Positions 32,703 through 41,765 of a stretch of DNA of 64,000 bases are shown here, in pieces. A program made the position numbers and the translations under genes. The stretch covers positions 256,001-320,000 of the forward strand of contig QCHB01000001.1 in NCBI GenBank assembly GCA_003278095.1. The letters run 5' to 3'. The DNA is from SAR116 cluster bacterium AG-390-L20. GTDB lineage: Bacteria > Pseudomonadota > Alphaproteobacteria > Puniceispirillales > Marisalimonadaceae. The notes under the pieces were generated by a model. That model had not been told where the DNA came from. It saw only the letters and a program-made list of their open reading frames with translations, and did not search any database. The number at the start of each line of letters is the position of its first letter. Position 1 is the first letter of the stretch.

Positions 32703-33338
32703 TTGTTGTATGAAGATGCAGAAATTGAAAAAGCTAGGAAAATTTTTTCTGGTGAATGTAAGTTTATTGCTGCAGCTCTTAATTCTAATGCTATTCCACC
32801 TGAAGAAGGTAACGAAGTTGCTTTTGCAGGGAGATCCAATGTTGGGAAAAGTTCACTTGTAAATGCATTAACAAATAGAAAAACATTAGCAAGAACTAGC
32901 CAAACACCAGGAAGAACAAGACAATTAATATTTTTTGATCTTATTTACCAATCTAATAAGCTTAGACTAGTAGATTTACCAGGATATGGTTATGCAAAAG
33001 CTCCTAAAAAAGATATACAATCTTGGACATCTTTAACTGTAAAATATTTAAAAGGTAGGCCTTCTCTTAGAACAGTATGTTTATTAGTTGATTGTAGAAG
33101 AGGAATTGGAGATTTTGACAAATTAATAATGAATGAATTAGATAAGGCTGCGGTTAGTTGGATTTTAGTGCTTACTAAAACTGATAAAATGAATATTGAA
33201 GAAATTAATAAAATTAAAGATGTATCTAATAAAGTTATATCTAAACATCCAGCTGCTTATCCTGAAATAATAATGACCTCTAGTCTTAAAAATAATGGTA
33301 TCGAAATACTTAGGACATATTTAGCAAGTTTTGCATAA
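32703..33338 (+). CDS. engB: Ribosome-biogenesis GTPase EngB/YsxC
   Basis: The 211-aa GTPase has G1 GRSNVGKSS (43-51), G2 TPGRTRQ, G3 DLPGYGYAK and G4 LTKTDKM, with G5 near TSSLKNNG. It functions in late 50S assembly. No ATG is found at the expected start; TTG at 32703 gives the usual N-terminal length. Only 15 bp separate it from yidC. Confidence 0.93.
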   Translation: MLYEDAEIEKARKIFSGECKFIAAALNSNAIPPEEGNEVAFAGRSNVGKSSLVNALTNRKTLARTSQTPGRTRQLIFFDLIYQSNKLRLVDLPGYGYAKAPKKDIQSWTSLTVKYLKGRPSLRTVCLLVDCRRGIGDFDKLIMNELDKAAVSWILVLTKTDKMNIEEINKIKDVSNKVISKHPAAYPEIIMTSSLKNNGIEILRTYLASFA

Positions 33339-33403
33339 AAAAGGATAAAATGATAATTGAATTAGAAATTTTATGATACTAAGTATAATAATTAATTTAA
33401 AAA

Positions 33404-34330
33404 ATGGTTAATACATTGACTGAAAATAAAGATAAAATCCAATCGGAGTGGCTTAAAAAAGCTGATTTCCTTACTGAGACGTTACCTTTTATGAAGCGTT
33501 ATGCAAATAAGGTGATAGTTGTGAAGTTTGGTGGTAATGCAATGGGCAAAAAAGAATATGTTAATAATTTTGCTAAAGATATTGTTTTATTACAACAAGT
33601 TGGCATGTTACCAATTGTTGTTCATGGAGGTGGTCCGCAAATAGGTGAAATGTTATCTAAGTTAAAGATAAAAACTGAGTTCATAAATGGACTAAGAATT
33701 ACAGACGCTGCAACAATTGATGTGGTTGAAATGGTTCTTAGCGGAGTAACAAATAAATCAATAGTGACTGCTATTTCAAATTCTGGTGCTAGGTCAGTTG
33801 GAATTTCAGGTAAAGATGGGAATTTAATAACAGCTAAAAGATTACTAAAAGTAGATGATAAATCTGATTCGAACGTAGTAAAAGCTGTTGACCTTGGTTA
33901 TGTTGGTGAACCAGAAAAAATTGATCCTAAGGTTATTAATGCTCTTATTAATGAAAAAATGATACCGGTTATTGCTCCTGTTGGTATGGGCTTAGATGGA
34001 CAAACATATAATATAAATGCTGATACTGCTGCAGGCGCTATATCTGCTGCTATGAAAGCATCTAGAATGATAATGTTAACAGATGTTTCGGGTGTTCTTG
34101 ATCAAAATGGCAATCTAATTTCAGAGCTGACAATTAGCCAAGCCGAAAATCTTATAAAAAATCAAATTGTTGTTGGAGGTATGATACCTAAACTTAGAAC
34201 ATGTATTGAGGCAGTTCTAGGTGGTGCTGAAGCCTCAGTAATTATGGATGGAAGAATGTCACATTCATTGTTATTGGAATTATTCACTGAGCACGGTGTG
34301 GGAACAATTATACGAAGAGATTCAAAATAA
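33404..34330 (+). CDS. argB: Acetylglutamate kinase
   Basis: The 308-aa kinase catalyses the second step of arginine synthesis. KFGGNAMG (about 43-50), VVHGGGPQIG and the late NINADTAAGAIS segment are the ATP and substrate loops of the amino-acid kinase family. Length and N-terminal extension fit the alphaproteobacterial type. Confidence 0.95.
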   Translation: MVNTLTENKDKIQSEWLKKADFLTETLPFMKRYANKVIVVKFGGNAMGKKEYVNNFAKDIVLLQQVGMLPIVVHGGGPQIGEMLSKLKIKTEFINGLRITDAATIDVVEMVLSGVTNKSIVTAISNSGARSVGISGKDGNLITAKRLLKVDDKSDSNVVKAVDLGYVGEPEKIDPKVINALINEKMIPVIAPVGMGLDGQTYNINADTAAGAISAAMKASRMIMLTDVSGVLDQNGNLISELTISQAENLIKNQIVVGGMIPKLRTCIEAVLGGAEASVIMDGRMSHSLLLELFTEHGVGTIIRRDSK

Positions 34331-34334
34331 ATTA

Positions 34335-35024
34335 ATGAATAACCTACAGTCTATAAATTTTAGAAATAATTATGATTATTGGATTTTTGACCTCGATAAT
34401 ACTATTTATGACTTCAACCTAGGATTGTTTAGGCGAATTTCACAAAGGATGACAATTTATATAAAAGATTTTTTTAATTTAAACCATGTTGATGCACTCA
34501 ACTTACAAAAAAATATGTATAAAAAATACGGTTTGACTTTAAGGGGTCTAATAATTGAAAAAAAAATGAATCCAGAACCATTTCTTGAATTTGTTCATGA
34601 TGTCGATTTTGATGATTTAAAAAAAGATCATGAATTAAAAAGATTATTATCTAAAATTAATGGTCAAAAGTTTATTTATACAAATGCATCATTCAATCAT
34701 GCTAAAAATATATTGACTTCAATGGGAATATTTGAAGAGTTTGAAATTATTTTTGACATAAAAGATTCTAATTATATAGCAAAACCAGATCACAACTCTT
34801 ACGTAATGATGAAAGAGAAACTTGGATTAAATGACAAAAATATTAATAAAAGTATTTTTTTTGAAGATACCCCAAAAAACTTAAAACCTGCAAGTGAACT
34901 AGGTATGAGTACTGTTTGGATAGAAAATGATTTCAATAGAGAAGATGCTAACCTTTTAAAGGAATATATTAATTTCACTGGATCAGATATAAAATCTATT
35001 CTAAGTAATATGCTGGATTCTTAA
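34335..35024 (+). CDS. Pyrimidine 5'-nucleotidase-like HAD hydrolase
   Basis: The 229-aa protein has the HAD nucleophile motif WIFDLDNTIYD, with the two catalytic Asp, then IYTNASFNHA (motif II), AKPDHNSY (motif III Lys) and FFEDTPKNL (motif IV). This matches the SDT1-type pyrimidine 5'-nucleotidase branch. ATG at 34335 is chosen because it lies 5 bp after the argB stop; a longer frame from 34248 would lie inside argB. Confidence 0.85.
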   Translation: MNNLQSINFRNNYDYWIFDLDNTIYDFNLGLFRRISQRMTIYIKDFFNLNHVDALNLQKNMYKKYGLTLRGLIIEKKMNPEPFLEFVHDVDFDDLKKDHELKRLLSKINGQKFIYTNASFNHAKNILTSMGIFEEFEIIFDIKDSNYIAKPDHNSYVMMKEKLGLNDKNINKSIFFEDTPKNLKPASELGMSTVWIENDFNREDANLLKEYINFTGSDIKSILSNMLDS

Positions 35025-35062
35025 AATTAAAAGCTATTTAATCTTAAATTGAGGGACAAGTG

Positions 35063-35923
35063 ATGAACATTGAAAAAATAAAATCAATAATTGATAGGGT
35101 ATTTGATAACAATGAGGATGTAAATCCAAACACATCTGGCGAAACTAGAGTTTCTATTGAAACTGCTTTGGATTGTTTAGATAAAGGTAAGTTAAGGGTT
35201 GCTGAACCACTTGGAAATAGTAAATGGCAAGTTAATCAGTGGCTTAAGAAGGCTGTTTTGTTATCCTTTAAAATAAATGACATGGATGTAATATCAGGTG
35301 GCCCTCAAAGTGCAAATAGTGGTCCAACAAATTGGTGGGATAAAATACCTTCTAAATTTTCTGGATGGAATAAAAAAGAATTTAAACAAGCAGGTTTTCG
35401 TGCAGTACCAGGAAGTGTTGTAAGACATTCTGCTTACATCGCACCTAGTGTCGTATTAATGCCTTCTTTTGTAAATATAGGTGCTTATGTAGACTCTGGG
35501 AGTATGATTGATACTTGGGCAACTGTTGGGTCTTGTGCACAAATAGGTAAAAATGTTCATATTTCAGGTGGTGCTGGTATTGGTGGAGTATTGGAGCCTA
35601 TTCAAGCTGGACCAGTTATTATTGAAGATGACTGTTTTGTAGGTGCAAGATCTGAAGTTGCAGAAGGTGTTGTAATTGAAACAGGCGCAGTTTTATCAAT
35701 GGGAGTGTTTATTGGAGCTTCAACAAAAGTTGTTGATAGGAAGACAGGAGAAGTTTTTGTCGGAAGGGTTCCAGCATATTCTGTTGTAGTCCCAGGTTCG
35801 CTCCCAGGAAATTCTTTGCCAGATGGTTCACAGGGTCCAAGCTTATATTGTGCTGTTATAGTTAAAAAAGTCGATGCGCAGACACGTTCCAAAACATCTG
35901 TTAATGAATTGCTAAGGGATTAG
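35063..35923 (+). CDS. dapD: Tetrahydrodipicolinate N-succinyltransferase
   Basis: The 286-aa DapD commits tetrahydrodipicolinate to the succinylase path of lysine/diaminopimelate synthesis. Left-handed parallel beta-helix hexapeptides run from about 100 to 220 ([21 protein letters not shown]). The family motif [16 protein letters not shown] is intact. ATG at 35063 is preceded by GAGGGA; a GTG at 35060 is less likely. Confidence 0.95.
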   Translation: MNIEKIKSIIDRVFDNNEDVNPNTSGETRVSIETALDCLDKGKLRVAEPLGNSKWQVNQWLKKAVLLSFKINDMDVISGGPQSANSGPTNWWDKIPSKFSGWNKKEFKQAGFRAVPGSVVRHSAYIAPSVVLMPSFVNIGAYVDSGSMIDTWATVGSCAQIGKNVHISGGAGIGGVLEPIQAGPVIIEDDCFVGARSEVAEGVVIETGAVLSMGVFIGASTKVVDRKTGEVFVGRVPAYSVVVPGSLPGNSLPDGSQGPSLYCAVIVKKVDAQTRSKTSVNELLRD

Positions 35924-35935
35924 ATATGGATTTTT

Positions 35936-37102
35936 ATGTCTAATATAATTAATCCTATAGAATTAACGTCTGAGTTAATTAGATGTGAAAGCATTACTCC
36001 AAAATCTGCTGGATCCATTGATCTTATAATTTCTGTTTTAGAACCATTGGGGTTTAGTTGTGAAAAAGTTGATTTTGGAGAAGGCACTGAAAAAGTTGAA
36101 AATTTATATGCAAAATTTGGTAATTCAGAGCCTAACATTTGTTTTGGTGGACATGTAGACGTGGTTCCAACAGGAGATATTGAGAACTGGTCTATAAACC
36201 CATTTGGTGGGGAAGTTAAAAAAGGTAAAATTTGGGGTAGGGGTGCTGCAGATATGAAATCTGGAATAGCAGCATTTATATCTGCTGTTTCAGAGTTTTT
36301 AGAAGTCAATAAAGATTTCAATGTTTTGGGAAGCATTTCTCTTATCATTACAAGTGATGAAGAAGGTAAAGCAATAAACGGAACAAAAAAAGTAGTTGAT
36401 TGGCTAATAAATAAAGGAGAATCTATATCAGGATGTATCGTTGGAGAACCTACTAACGTAAACGAAATGGGTGACACAATAAAAATTGGAAGAAGAGGAA
36501 GTTATACTGGTTCTATAATTGTTAAAGGTATCCAAGGGCATGTTGGATATCCACATTTAGCAGAAAACCCAATAAATTCATTATTAAAAATGCTTGAACC
36601 ATTATCAAAAATTTATTTAGATGATGGGACTAAAGAATTTCAACCTAGCTCTGCTATGATTACTACCATTGATGTAAATAACGATGCCAGCAATGTCATT
36701 CCAGGAGAAGTTAAAGCCAAATTTAATATACGGTTTAACACTTTGCACTCTAGTGACTCACTCACCGCAATGTTAAAAAAACAATTTGATACGATTACAT
36801 CGAAATATGAATTTGATTTTTTTTGCAATGCTGAACCATTTCTAACAAGTGATGAATTACTACGATCAACACTTAAGAAGGCAATTGAAAAAGTTGTAAA
36901 ACTTAATCCACAAAACTCTACTTCAGGAGGGACTTCAGACGCTAGATTTATTACTAAAATATGTCCGGTGATTGAGTTTGGCTTAGTTGGGAAAACAATG
37001 CATAAGGTAGATGAAAATGTTGAGGTAAAAGATATTATAAAATTAACAAATATTTATAATATGTTCCTATACAATTATTTTGGAGTAAAAAAAATTGATT
37101 AA
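35936..37102 (+). CDS. dapE: Succinyl-diaminopimelate desuccinylase
   Basis: The 388-aa M20 zinc hydrolase removes the succinyl group made by DapD's product path. Metal sites: His in GGHVDVVPTG, Asp in GRGAADMKSG, Glu pair in TSDEEGKA and the late GGTSDARF. 12 bp after dapD. It overlaps the next gene by 8 bp. Confidence 0.95.
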   Translation: MSNIINPIELTSELIRCESITPKSAGSIDLIISVLEPLGFSCEKVDFGEGTEKVENLYAKFGNSEPNICFGGHVDVVPTGDIENWSINPFGGEVKKGKIWGRGAADMKSGIAAFISAVSEFLEVNKDFNVLGSISLIITSDEEGKAINGTKKVVDWLINKGESISGCIVGEPTNVNEMGDTIKIGRRGSYTGSIIVKGIQGHVGYPHLAENPINSLLKMLEPLSKIYLDDGTKEFQPSSAMITTIDVNNDASNVIPGEVKAKFNIRFNTLHSSDSLTAMLKKQFDTITSKYEFDFFCNAEPFLTSDELLRSTLKKAIEKVVKLNPQNSTSGGTSDARFITKICPVIEFGLVGKTMHKVDENVEVKDIIKLTNIYNMFLYNYFGVKKID

Positions 37103-37676
37103 TCCACCTCCTAGTCCTTTTGTTGTGAAGGATGGTTTTGTATCTGCTTTTAAATTCATGTCAAAGAAAGACAACGTAAGTAGTATTTTTAAATTAAATA
37201 ATAATGGTTTTTGGGATAGTTGTTGGATTGTTTTTTTTGTTAATGCAGTTGTCTCTACACTTGCTTCATACGGTATTAAAGCTAATCTTGATGGTGATAT
37301 TCAAAGTGGGATATTGCCAAGATTACTTTTAATTACAGTCATAGACATTTGTTTATTCTCAATTTTAGTAAACACAATTTTTGAAAAAATTGGTAAAGGT
37401 GAATTCTTTTATAAATTTATTATTCCTTTTAACTGGATACAGTCTTTTCAAGCAGTTTTAATGCTATCATTTGCCATTTTAGGATTAATCTTACCGCCAT
37501 CAATTTTTGTTTTTTTTGGGATTGGTGTTGTAATATGGGTAACTTTCTCCCTATGGAGAATTGGCAAAGAAGAGGTTGGTTTATCAGGGTGGGGAGCTAC
37601 AGGAATGATTTTTTTATCAGTTGTTATAGAAGCAAGTTTAGGAATGTTTTCTAGATCATTATCAATGACAATGTAA
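37095..37676 (+). CDS. Hypothetical membrane protein, 193 aa
   Basis: Four to five membrane helices (about 41-61, 78-93, 108-140, 168-186) with a cytoplasmic N-terminus. TTG start at 37095 overlaps dapE. It resembles the Yip1-like membrane proteins in outline only. Convergent with truA: stops are 4 bp apart. Confidence 0.6.
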   Translation: MINPPPSPFVVKDGFVSAFKFMSKKDNVSSIFKLNNNGFWDSCWIVFFVNAVVSTLASYGIKANLDGDIQSGILPRLLLITVIDICLFSILVNTIFEKIGKGEFFYKFIIPFNWIQSFQAVLMLSFAILGLILPPSIFVFFGIGVVIWVTFSLWRIGKEEVGLSGWGATGMIFLSVVIEASLGMFSRSLSMTM

Positions 37677-37679
37677 AAG

Positions 37680-38516
37680 CTAATCATATTGTTGGTTGTC
37701 ATATATAATTGGCCACTTATCATTCAGTAAGTTTTCAGGATATTTTACTTTTTCTAAATAAAGACCATCTGCTGGGGCAGTAGGACCTGCTAATTTTCTA
37801 TTTTTACCTTTAAGAATAGTTAAAATTTTATCAGGGTTCCATGTACCATCTCCTATTTTAACTATAGTCCCAGCAATTATTCTTACCTGACTATGCAAAA
37901 AACTTTTGGCAGAAACTCTCATTATTACTTCTTCATTCTCCCTAGAAAAGGAAATTTTATCTATAGTTCTTATAGGAGATTTAGCTTGACATTTTATTGT
38001 CCTAAAACTTGTGAAATCATGTTTTCCAATTAGATGTCCAACACCTTCTTGCATTAAACTGATATTTAATTTTTTTCTAAAATGCCACACTTTCCCACTG
38101 TCTAGGCCAGGAGGAGCTGCTCTACAGAGAATTCTGTATTTGTAAAAACGTTTAATCGCGCTAAATCTGGCATTAAATTCTGGTTTGACAGGTTTAGCTG
38201 AAATTACTCTTATATTAGTATCTCTTAATAAGGAGTTGAAGGCAGAGATAATATAAAAAGGATGTGTTGATGTTAATCTATGACCTTTTGGTAAATTTAT
38301 ATGAGCAATTTGACCAAGGGCATGTACCCCAGCATCTGTGCGGCCTGAACCTTGAATCTCAAAATCTTGATTGAAAATATTTTTTGCAGCTTCTTCAAGA
38401 CTGTTTTGTACGGACATACCTTCATTTTGTTTCTGCCACCCAACTAGATCGTTACCATTATACTCGATTAATAATGCGTATCTTATGCTATTTTCAATTT
38501 CCAAATTTTTCACCAA
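37680..38516 (-). CDS. truA: tRNA pseudouridine(38-40) synthase TruA
   Basis: The 278-aa synthase modifies U38-U40 of the tRNA anticodon arm. The catalytic Asp is in GRTDAGVHALGQ, preceded by YNGNDLVGWQKQ, and the SFLHSQVRIIAGTIV block follows. Overlaps fmt by 23 bp (38494-38516), so they share a transcript. Confidence 0.95.
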   Translation of the reverse strand: MVKNLEIENSIRYALLIEYNGNDLVGWQKQNEGMSVQNSLEEAAKNIFNQDFEIQGSGRTDAGVHALGQIAHINLPKGHRLTSTHPFYIISAFNSLLRDTNIRVISAKPVKPEFNARFSAIKRFYKYRILCRAAPPGLDSGKVWHFRKKLNISLMQEGVGHLIGKHDFTSFRTIKCQAKSPIRTIDKISFSRENEEVIMRVSAKSFLHSQVRIIAGTIVKIGDGTWNPDKILTILKGKNRKLAGPTAPADGLYLEKVKYPENLLNDKWPIIYDNQQYD

Positions 38517-39423
38517 TATTTATCTTTGTGCCATTTAAAAAATCGTTCGCAGAAATCATTTTCTTTCCAGGTTTTTGGAGAAGTTTTATTTCTAAAGCGG
38601 ATTTATTCCCACAGGCTATAATAATTTTTTGGTCGGTATTAATTATAGTTCCTGGTTCAGAATTATGAACAATATCACTAAGATTGGTCTTTATAACTTT
38701 TAAAATTTTACTTGAATATCTAGTATAGGTTCCTGGAAAAGGATCAAATGCTCTAACTTTGTTAAATATTTCAATGGAGGTTAATTTCCAATCAATTTCA
38801 GCTTCATTTTTATGAATTTTGTTAGCATATTTAATACCATCAAGTTTTTGATTTATAGGGGAAACAATCCCTTCTCTATAATTTATAATAGCTTGCACTA
38901 GCAATTTTGCAGTAGTTTCAGACAATTTATCGTGAATTATTTTAGAAGTATCATGTTTTCTTATATCAATAACTTCAGATGATATTATTGGCCCTGTATC
39001 CATTCCTTTTTCCATTAACATAATGCAAGTTCCTGTCTTATTATCACCAGCTTCTATGGCTCTTTGAATTGGAGCAGCCCCACGCCATCTGGGTAAAAGA
39101 CTAGCGTGGCCATTTATACATCCATATTTTGGAACTTTAAGATATTTTTCTGGAAGAAGTAATCCATATGCTACAACAACTACCAAATCAGGTTTAAGCA
39201 GATTAAATTCAGAAAATATATCTTCGTTTTTTAAAGTGATTGGAGTTACAACATTTAGGTTTAACTCTTTAGCAGCAATTTCTATAGAAGATTTTTTTGA
39301 TTTCATTCCCCTTCCGTTAGGACGGGCAGGTTGAGAAAAAACAGTTATAACATTAAAATTAGATGCAACTAATTTTAGACTTGGGACCGCAAAATCTGGT
39401 GTCCCCATAAATATTATATTCAA
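38494..39423 (-). CDS. fmt: Methionyl-tRNA formyltransferase
   Basis: The 309-aa enzyme formylates initiator Met-tRNA. The Asn-His-Asp set is seen as NGHASLLPRWRGAAPI and MDTGP, with a C-terminal OB-like domain (FNKVRAFDPFPGTYTR). Between def and truA, the classic def-fmt order. Confidence 0.95.
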   Translation of the reverse strand: MNIIFMGTPDFAVPSLKLVASNFNVITVFSQPARPNGRGMKSKKSSIEIAAKELNLNVVTPITLKNEDIFSEFNLLKPDLVVVVAYGLLLPEKYLKVPKYGCINGHASLLPRWRGAAPIQRAIEAGDNKTGTCIMLMEKGMDTGPIISSEVIDIRKHDTSKIIHDKLSETTAKLLVQAIINYREGIVSPINQKLDGIKYANKIHKNEAEIDWKLTSIEIFNKVRAFDPFPGTYTRYSSKILKVIKTNLSDIVHNSEPGTIINTDQKIIIACGNKSALEIKLLQKPGKKMISANDFLNGTKINIGEKFGN

Positions 39424-39447
39424 TTATGCCTCACATTTATAAACCTT

Positions 39448-40014
39448 TTAATTTTTTGCATATTCTTTAATAGCCTTTTTAAGAATTATTTCTTTTTTTA
39501 GTTTAGAGATATGATCAATAAAAAGAATACCATTTAAATGATCTATTTCATGTTGTATGCAAGTTGCCAGTAAACCATTAGCCTCAAGAGTTTTATTTTT
39601 TTTATTTTCATCTATATATGTTACTTTTATAGATGAAGGCCTTTTAACATTTGCGTTGTATCCAGGTATAGATAAACAACCTTCTTCTCTTTCCTTTAAG
39701 TTTTGATCAAAAGAAATTATTTTTGGATTAATCATTTTGATTGGAAAAGGTTCAATTTTTTCTTTTTTAATTTTCTCATTATATTCTTCTTCTGACATAT
39801 CTTTTGGGTCAAAATCTGTTTTCCCACAATCCATTACGATTAACCGTTTATCAATTGCGATCTGTGTGGCAGCTAGACCTATTCCATTTGCATTGTACAT
39901 AGTCTCCAACATATCATCTAAAATAGTTATAATATTCTTATCAATATCAATAACTGGTTTTGCCGTAATCTTTAAAAAAGGATTAGGTACTTTTATTATT
40001 TCCTTAATACTCAT
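39448..40014 (-). CDS. def: Peptide deformylase
   Basis: The 188-aa metalloenzyme has motif 1 GIGLAATQI, motif 2 EEGCLSIPG with the metal-binding Cys, and motif 3 QHEIDHLNG with two His ligands and the catalytic Glu. A 20-residue insert with DPKDMSEEEYNEK is seen between motifs 1 and 2. Confidence 0.95.
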   Translation of the reverse strand: MSIKEIIKVPNPFLKITAKPVIDIDKNIITILDDMLETMYNANGIGLAATQIAIDKRLIVMDCGKTDFDPKDMSEEEYNEKIKKEKIEPFPIKMINPKIISFDQNLKEREEGCLSIPGYNANVKRPSSIKVTYIDENKKNKTLEANGLLATCIQHEIDHLNGILFIDHISKLKKEIILKKAIKEYAKN

Positions 40015-40102
40015 TTGTAAGATAACCCTTATGATAAATTATTTTATAGTAGTTAATTTATAATCAATTTGTAATATTATACTATTTAGAAATGGAGTTA
40101 AA

Positions 40103-41149
40103 ATGGATTTCAAATATTTAATAATATTTATTATAATTCTTATTACACTCTCAATTATAATTTTTTTTATATGTAAAACTTATTTTCAGAAGAAAAAAAA
40201 TATTGAATATCAAACTATTTCCCCCAGAGATGAAATAAGTCAAATCTCTGAATTGAAAGGAGCAGTCTCTCAATTAAGCAGTACTATAGAAGAACGATTA
40301 GGAAATTTTGGATCGACAATTGGTAATAGCTTAACTCAGCAAACACAAAACACCCAAAAATCTCTTAAGGAAATGCATGAAAGACTGGCCGTAATAGATA
40401 GAGCTCAAGAGAATATAAATTCTTTATCTAATCAAGTTAATGATTTGCAGAATATTTTATCAAATAAACAATTAAGAGGTGCTTTTGGTGAGGTTCAACT
40501 TGAAAATATAGTTAAAGATGCACTTCCACAAAACGCTTACCAATTCCAATATACGCTTATGACAAATAGTAGAGTAGACTGTATAGTTAAAATGCCAGAA
40601 CCTCCTGGCTCTATTTGTATTGACTCTAAATTTCCATTAGAAGATTATAAAAAATTTACTGGCTCCACTAACGAACAAGAAAAAAAAGATAATCTAAAAT
40701 TATTTCACAATGCCGTTCAAAAACATATAAGAGATATTTCTGAAAAATATATATTACCTGGTGAGACTGCAGATTCAGCTATTATGTTTTTACCAAGTGA
40801 ATCCATTTATTCTGAAATAAATATTAGATTTCCTAAATTAGTAAACGAAAGTAGGAATAAAAAAGTATATATGGCTGGCCCAGATAATTTAATGCTTCTT
40901 CTGCACACTGTTAGGGCAATTTTAAGAGACGCTACAATGAGTCAAACAGCTGGAAAAATACAAATTGAAGTTGATAAATTAGGTAATGATTTAAACTTAT
41001 TAGCCGATAGAATATTTAAGTTAGATAAACATTTTGACTTAGCAAGAAGAGATTTGGATGAAATAAAAATTTCTCATAGAAAAATTGAAAATAGAGGGAA
41101 CGTAATTACTTCAATCGATGTAAATGAAAAAAAGCAATTAAGTGATTAA
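40103..41149 (+). CDS. rmuC: DNA recombination protein RmuC homolog
   Basis: The 348-aa protein starts with a membrane helix (5-24), followed by a coiled coil (45-125) and the RmuC nuclease-like domain (LRGAFGEVQLENIVKDAL, then SRVDCIVKMPEP and ICIDSKFPLEDY). These carry the PD-(D/E)XK-like residues. RmuC limits rearrangements at inverted repeats. It is divergent from def, about 90 bp away. Confidence 0.9.
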   Translation: MDFKYLIIFIIILITLSIIIFFICKTYFQKKKNIEYQTISPRDEISQISELKGAVSQLSSTIEERLGNFGSTIGNSLTQQTQNTQKSLKEMHERLAVIDRAQENINSLSNQVNDLQNILSNKQLRGAFGEVQLENIVKDALPQNAYQFQYTLMTNSRVDCIVKMPEPPGSICIDSKFPLEDYKKFTGSTNEQEKKDNLKLFHNAVQKHIRDISEKYILPGETADSAIMFLPSESIYSEINIRFPKLVNESRNKKVYMAGPDNLMLLLHTVRAILRDATMSQTAGKIQIEVDKLGNDLNLLADRIFKLDKHFDLARRDLDEIKISHRKIENRGNVITSIDVNEKKQLSD

Positions 41150-41150
41150 A

Positions 41151-41744
41151 TTATAATAGGTTTCTAGCTTTTAAAGCTTGTGCAATTGTTCCATCATCAA
41201 GAAAGTCTAATTCTCCTCCAACAGGTAAACCATGAGCTAGTCTTGTTATTTTTATATCAAATTTACCTAATCTTTCTGCAAGATAATGAGCTGTTGTTTG
41301 TCCATCAAGTGTAGCTGATATAGCAACAATTACTTCTGTAAACATGTTGCTTTCAAGTCTTTTTTCTAAAGAATCTATATTTAACTGATCAGGATTAATG
41401 CCATCTATAGCTGACAAAACTCCGCCTAGAATATGATATTTCCCATTATAAACGTTAGATCTTTCTAAAGCCCACAAATCTGCAACAGTTTCAACAACGC
41501 ATAATAATGTTTGATTTCTAGATGAATTTTTACATATCTGACAAATATCATTTTCATCTAAATTACCACATTCAACGCACTTTTTTATATTATTTGCAAC
41601 ATTATTCATATCCTCGATAAGAGGAAGAAGTAAAGTTTCTTTATCTTTAAGTAAATGTAAAACTACCCTTCTAGATGATCTAGGTCCTAAGCCAGGAAGC
41701 TTGGCAACTTTTTTTATTAATTTTTCAAGAACTTGTTCTGACAT
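41151..41744 (-). CDS. recR: Recombination mediator RecR
   Basis: The 197-aa protein has the helix-hairpin-helix LPGLGPRSSRRVVLHLL, a four-Cys zinc finger (CVECGN, CQIC) and a TOPRIM domain (LCVVETVADLWALE). It loads RecA with RecF/RecO. It follows dnaX directly; the ybaB gene that usually separates them is missing here. Confidence 0.95.
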   Translation of the reverse strand: MSEQVLEKLIKKVAKLPGLGPRSSRRVVLHLLKDKETLLLPLIEDMNNVANNIKKCVECGNLDENDICQICKNSSRNQTLLCVVETVADLWALERSNVYNGKYHILGGVLSAIDGINPDQLNIDSLEKRLESNMFTEVIVAISATLDGQTTAHYLAERLGKFDIKITRLAHGLPVGGELDFLDDGTIAQALKARNLL

Positions 41745-41765
41745 CAGTATTTTCCAAGTAAAACC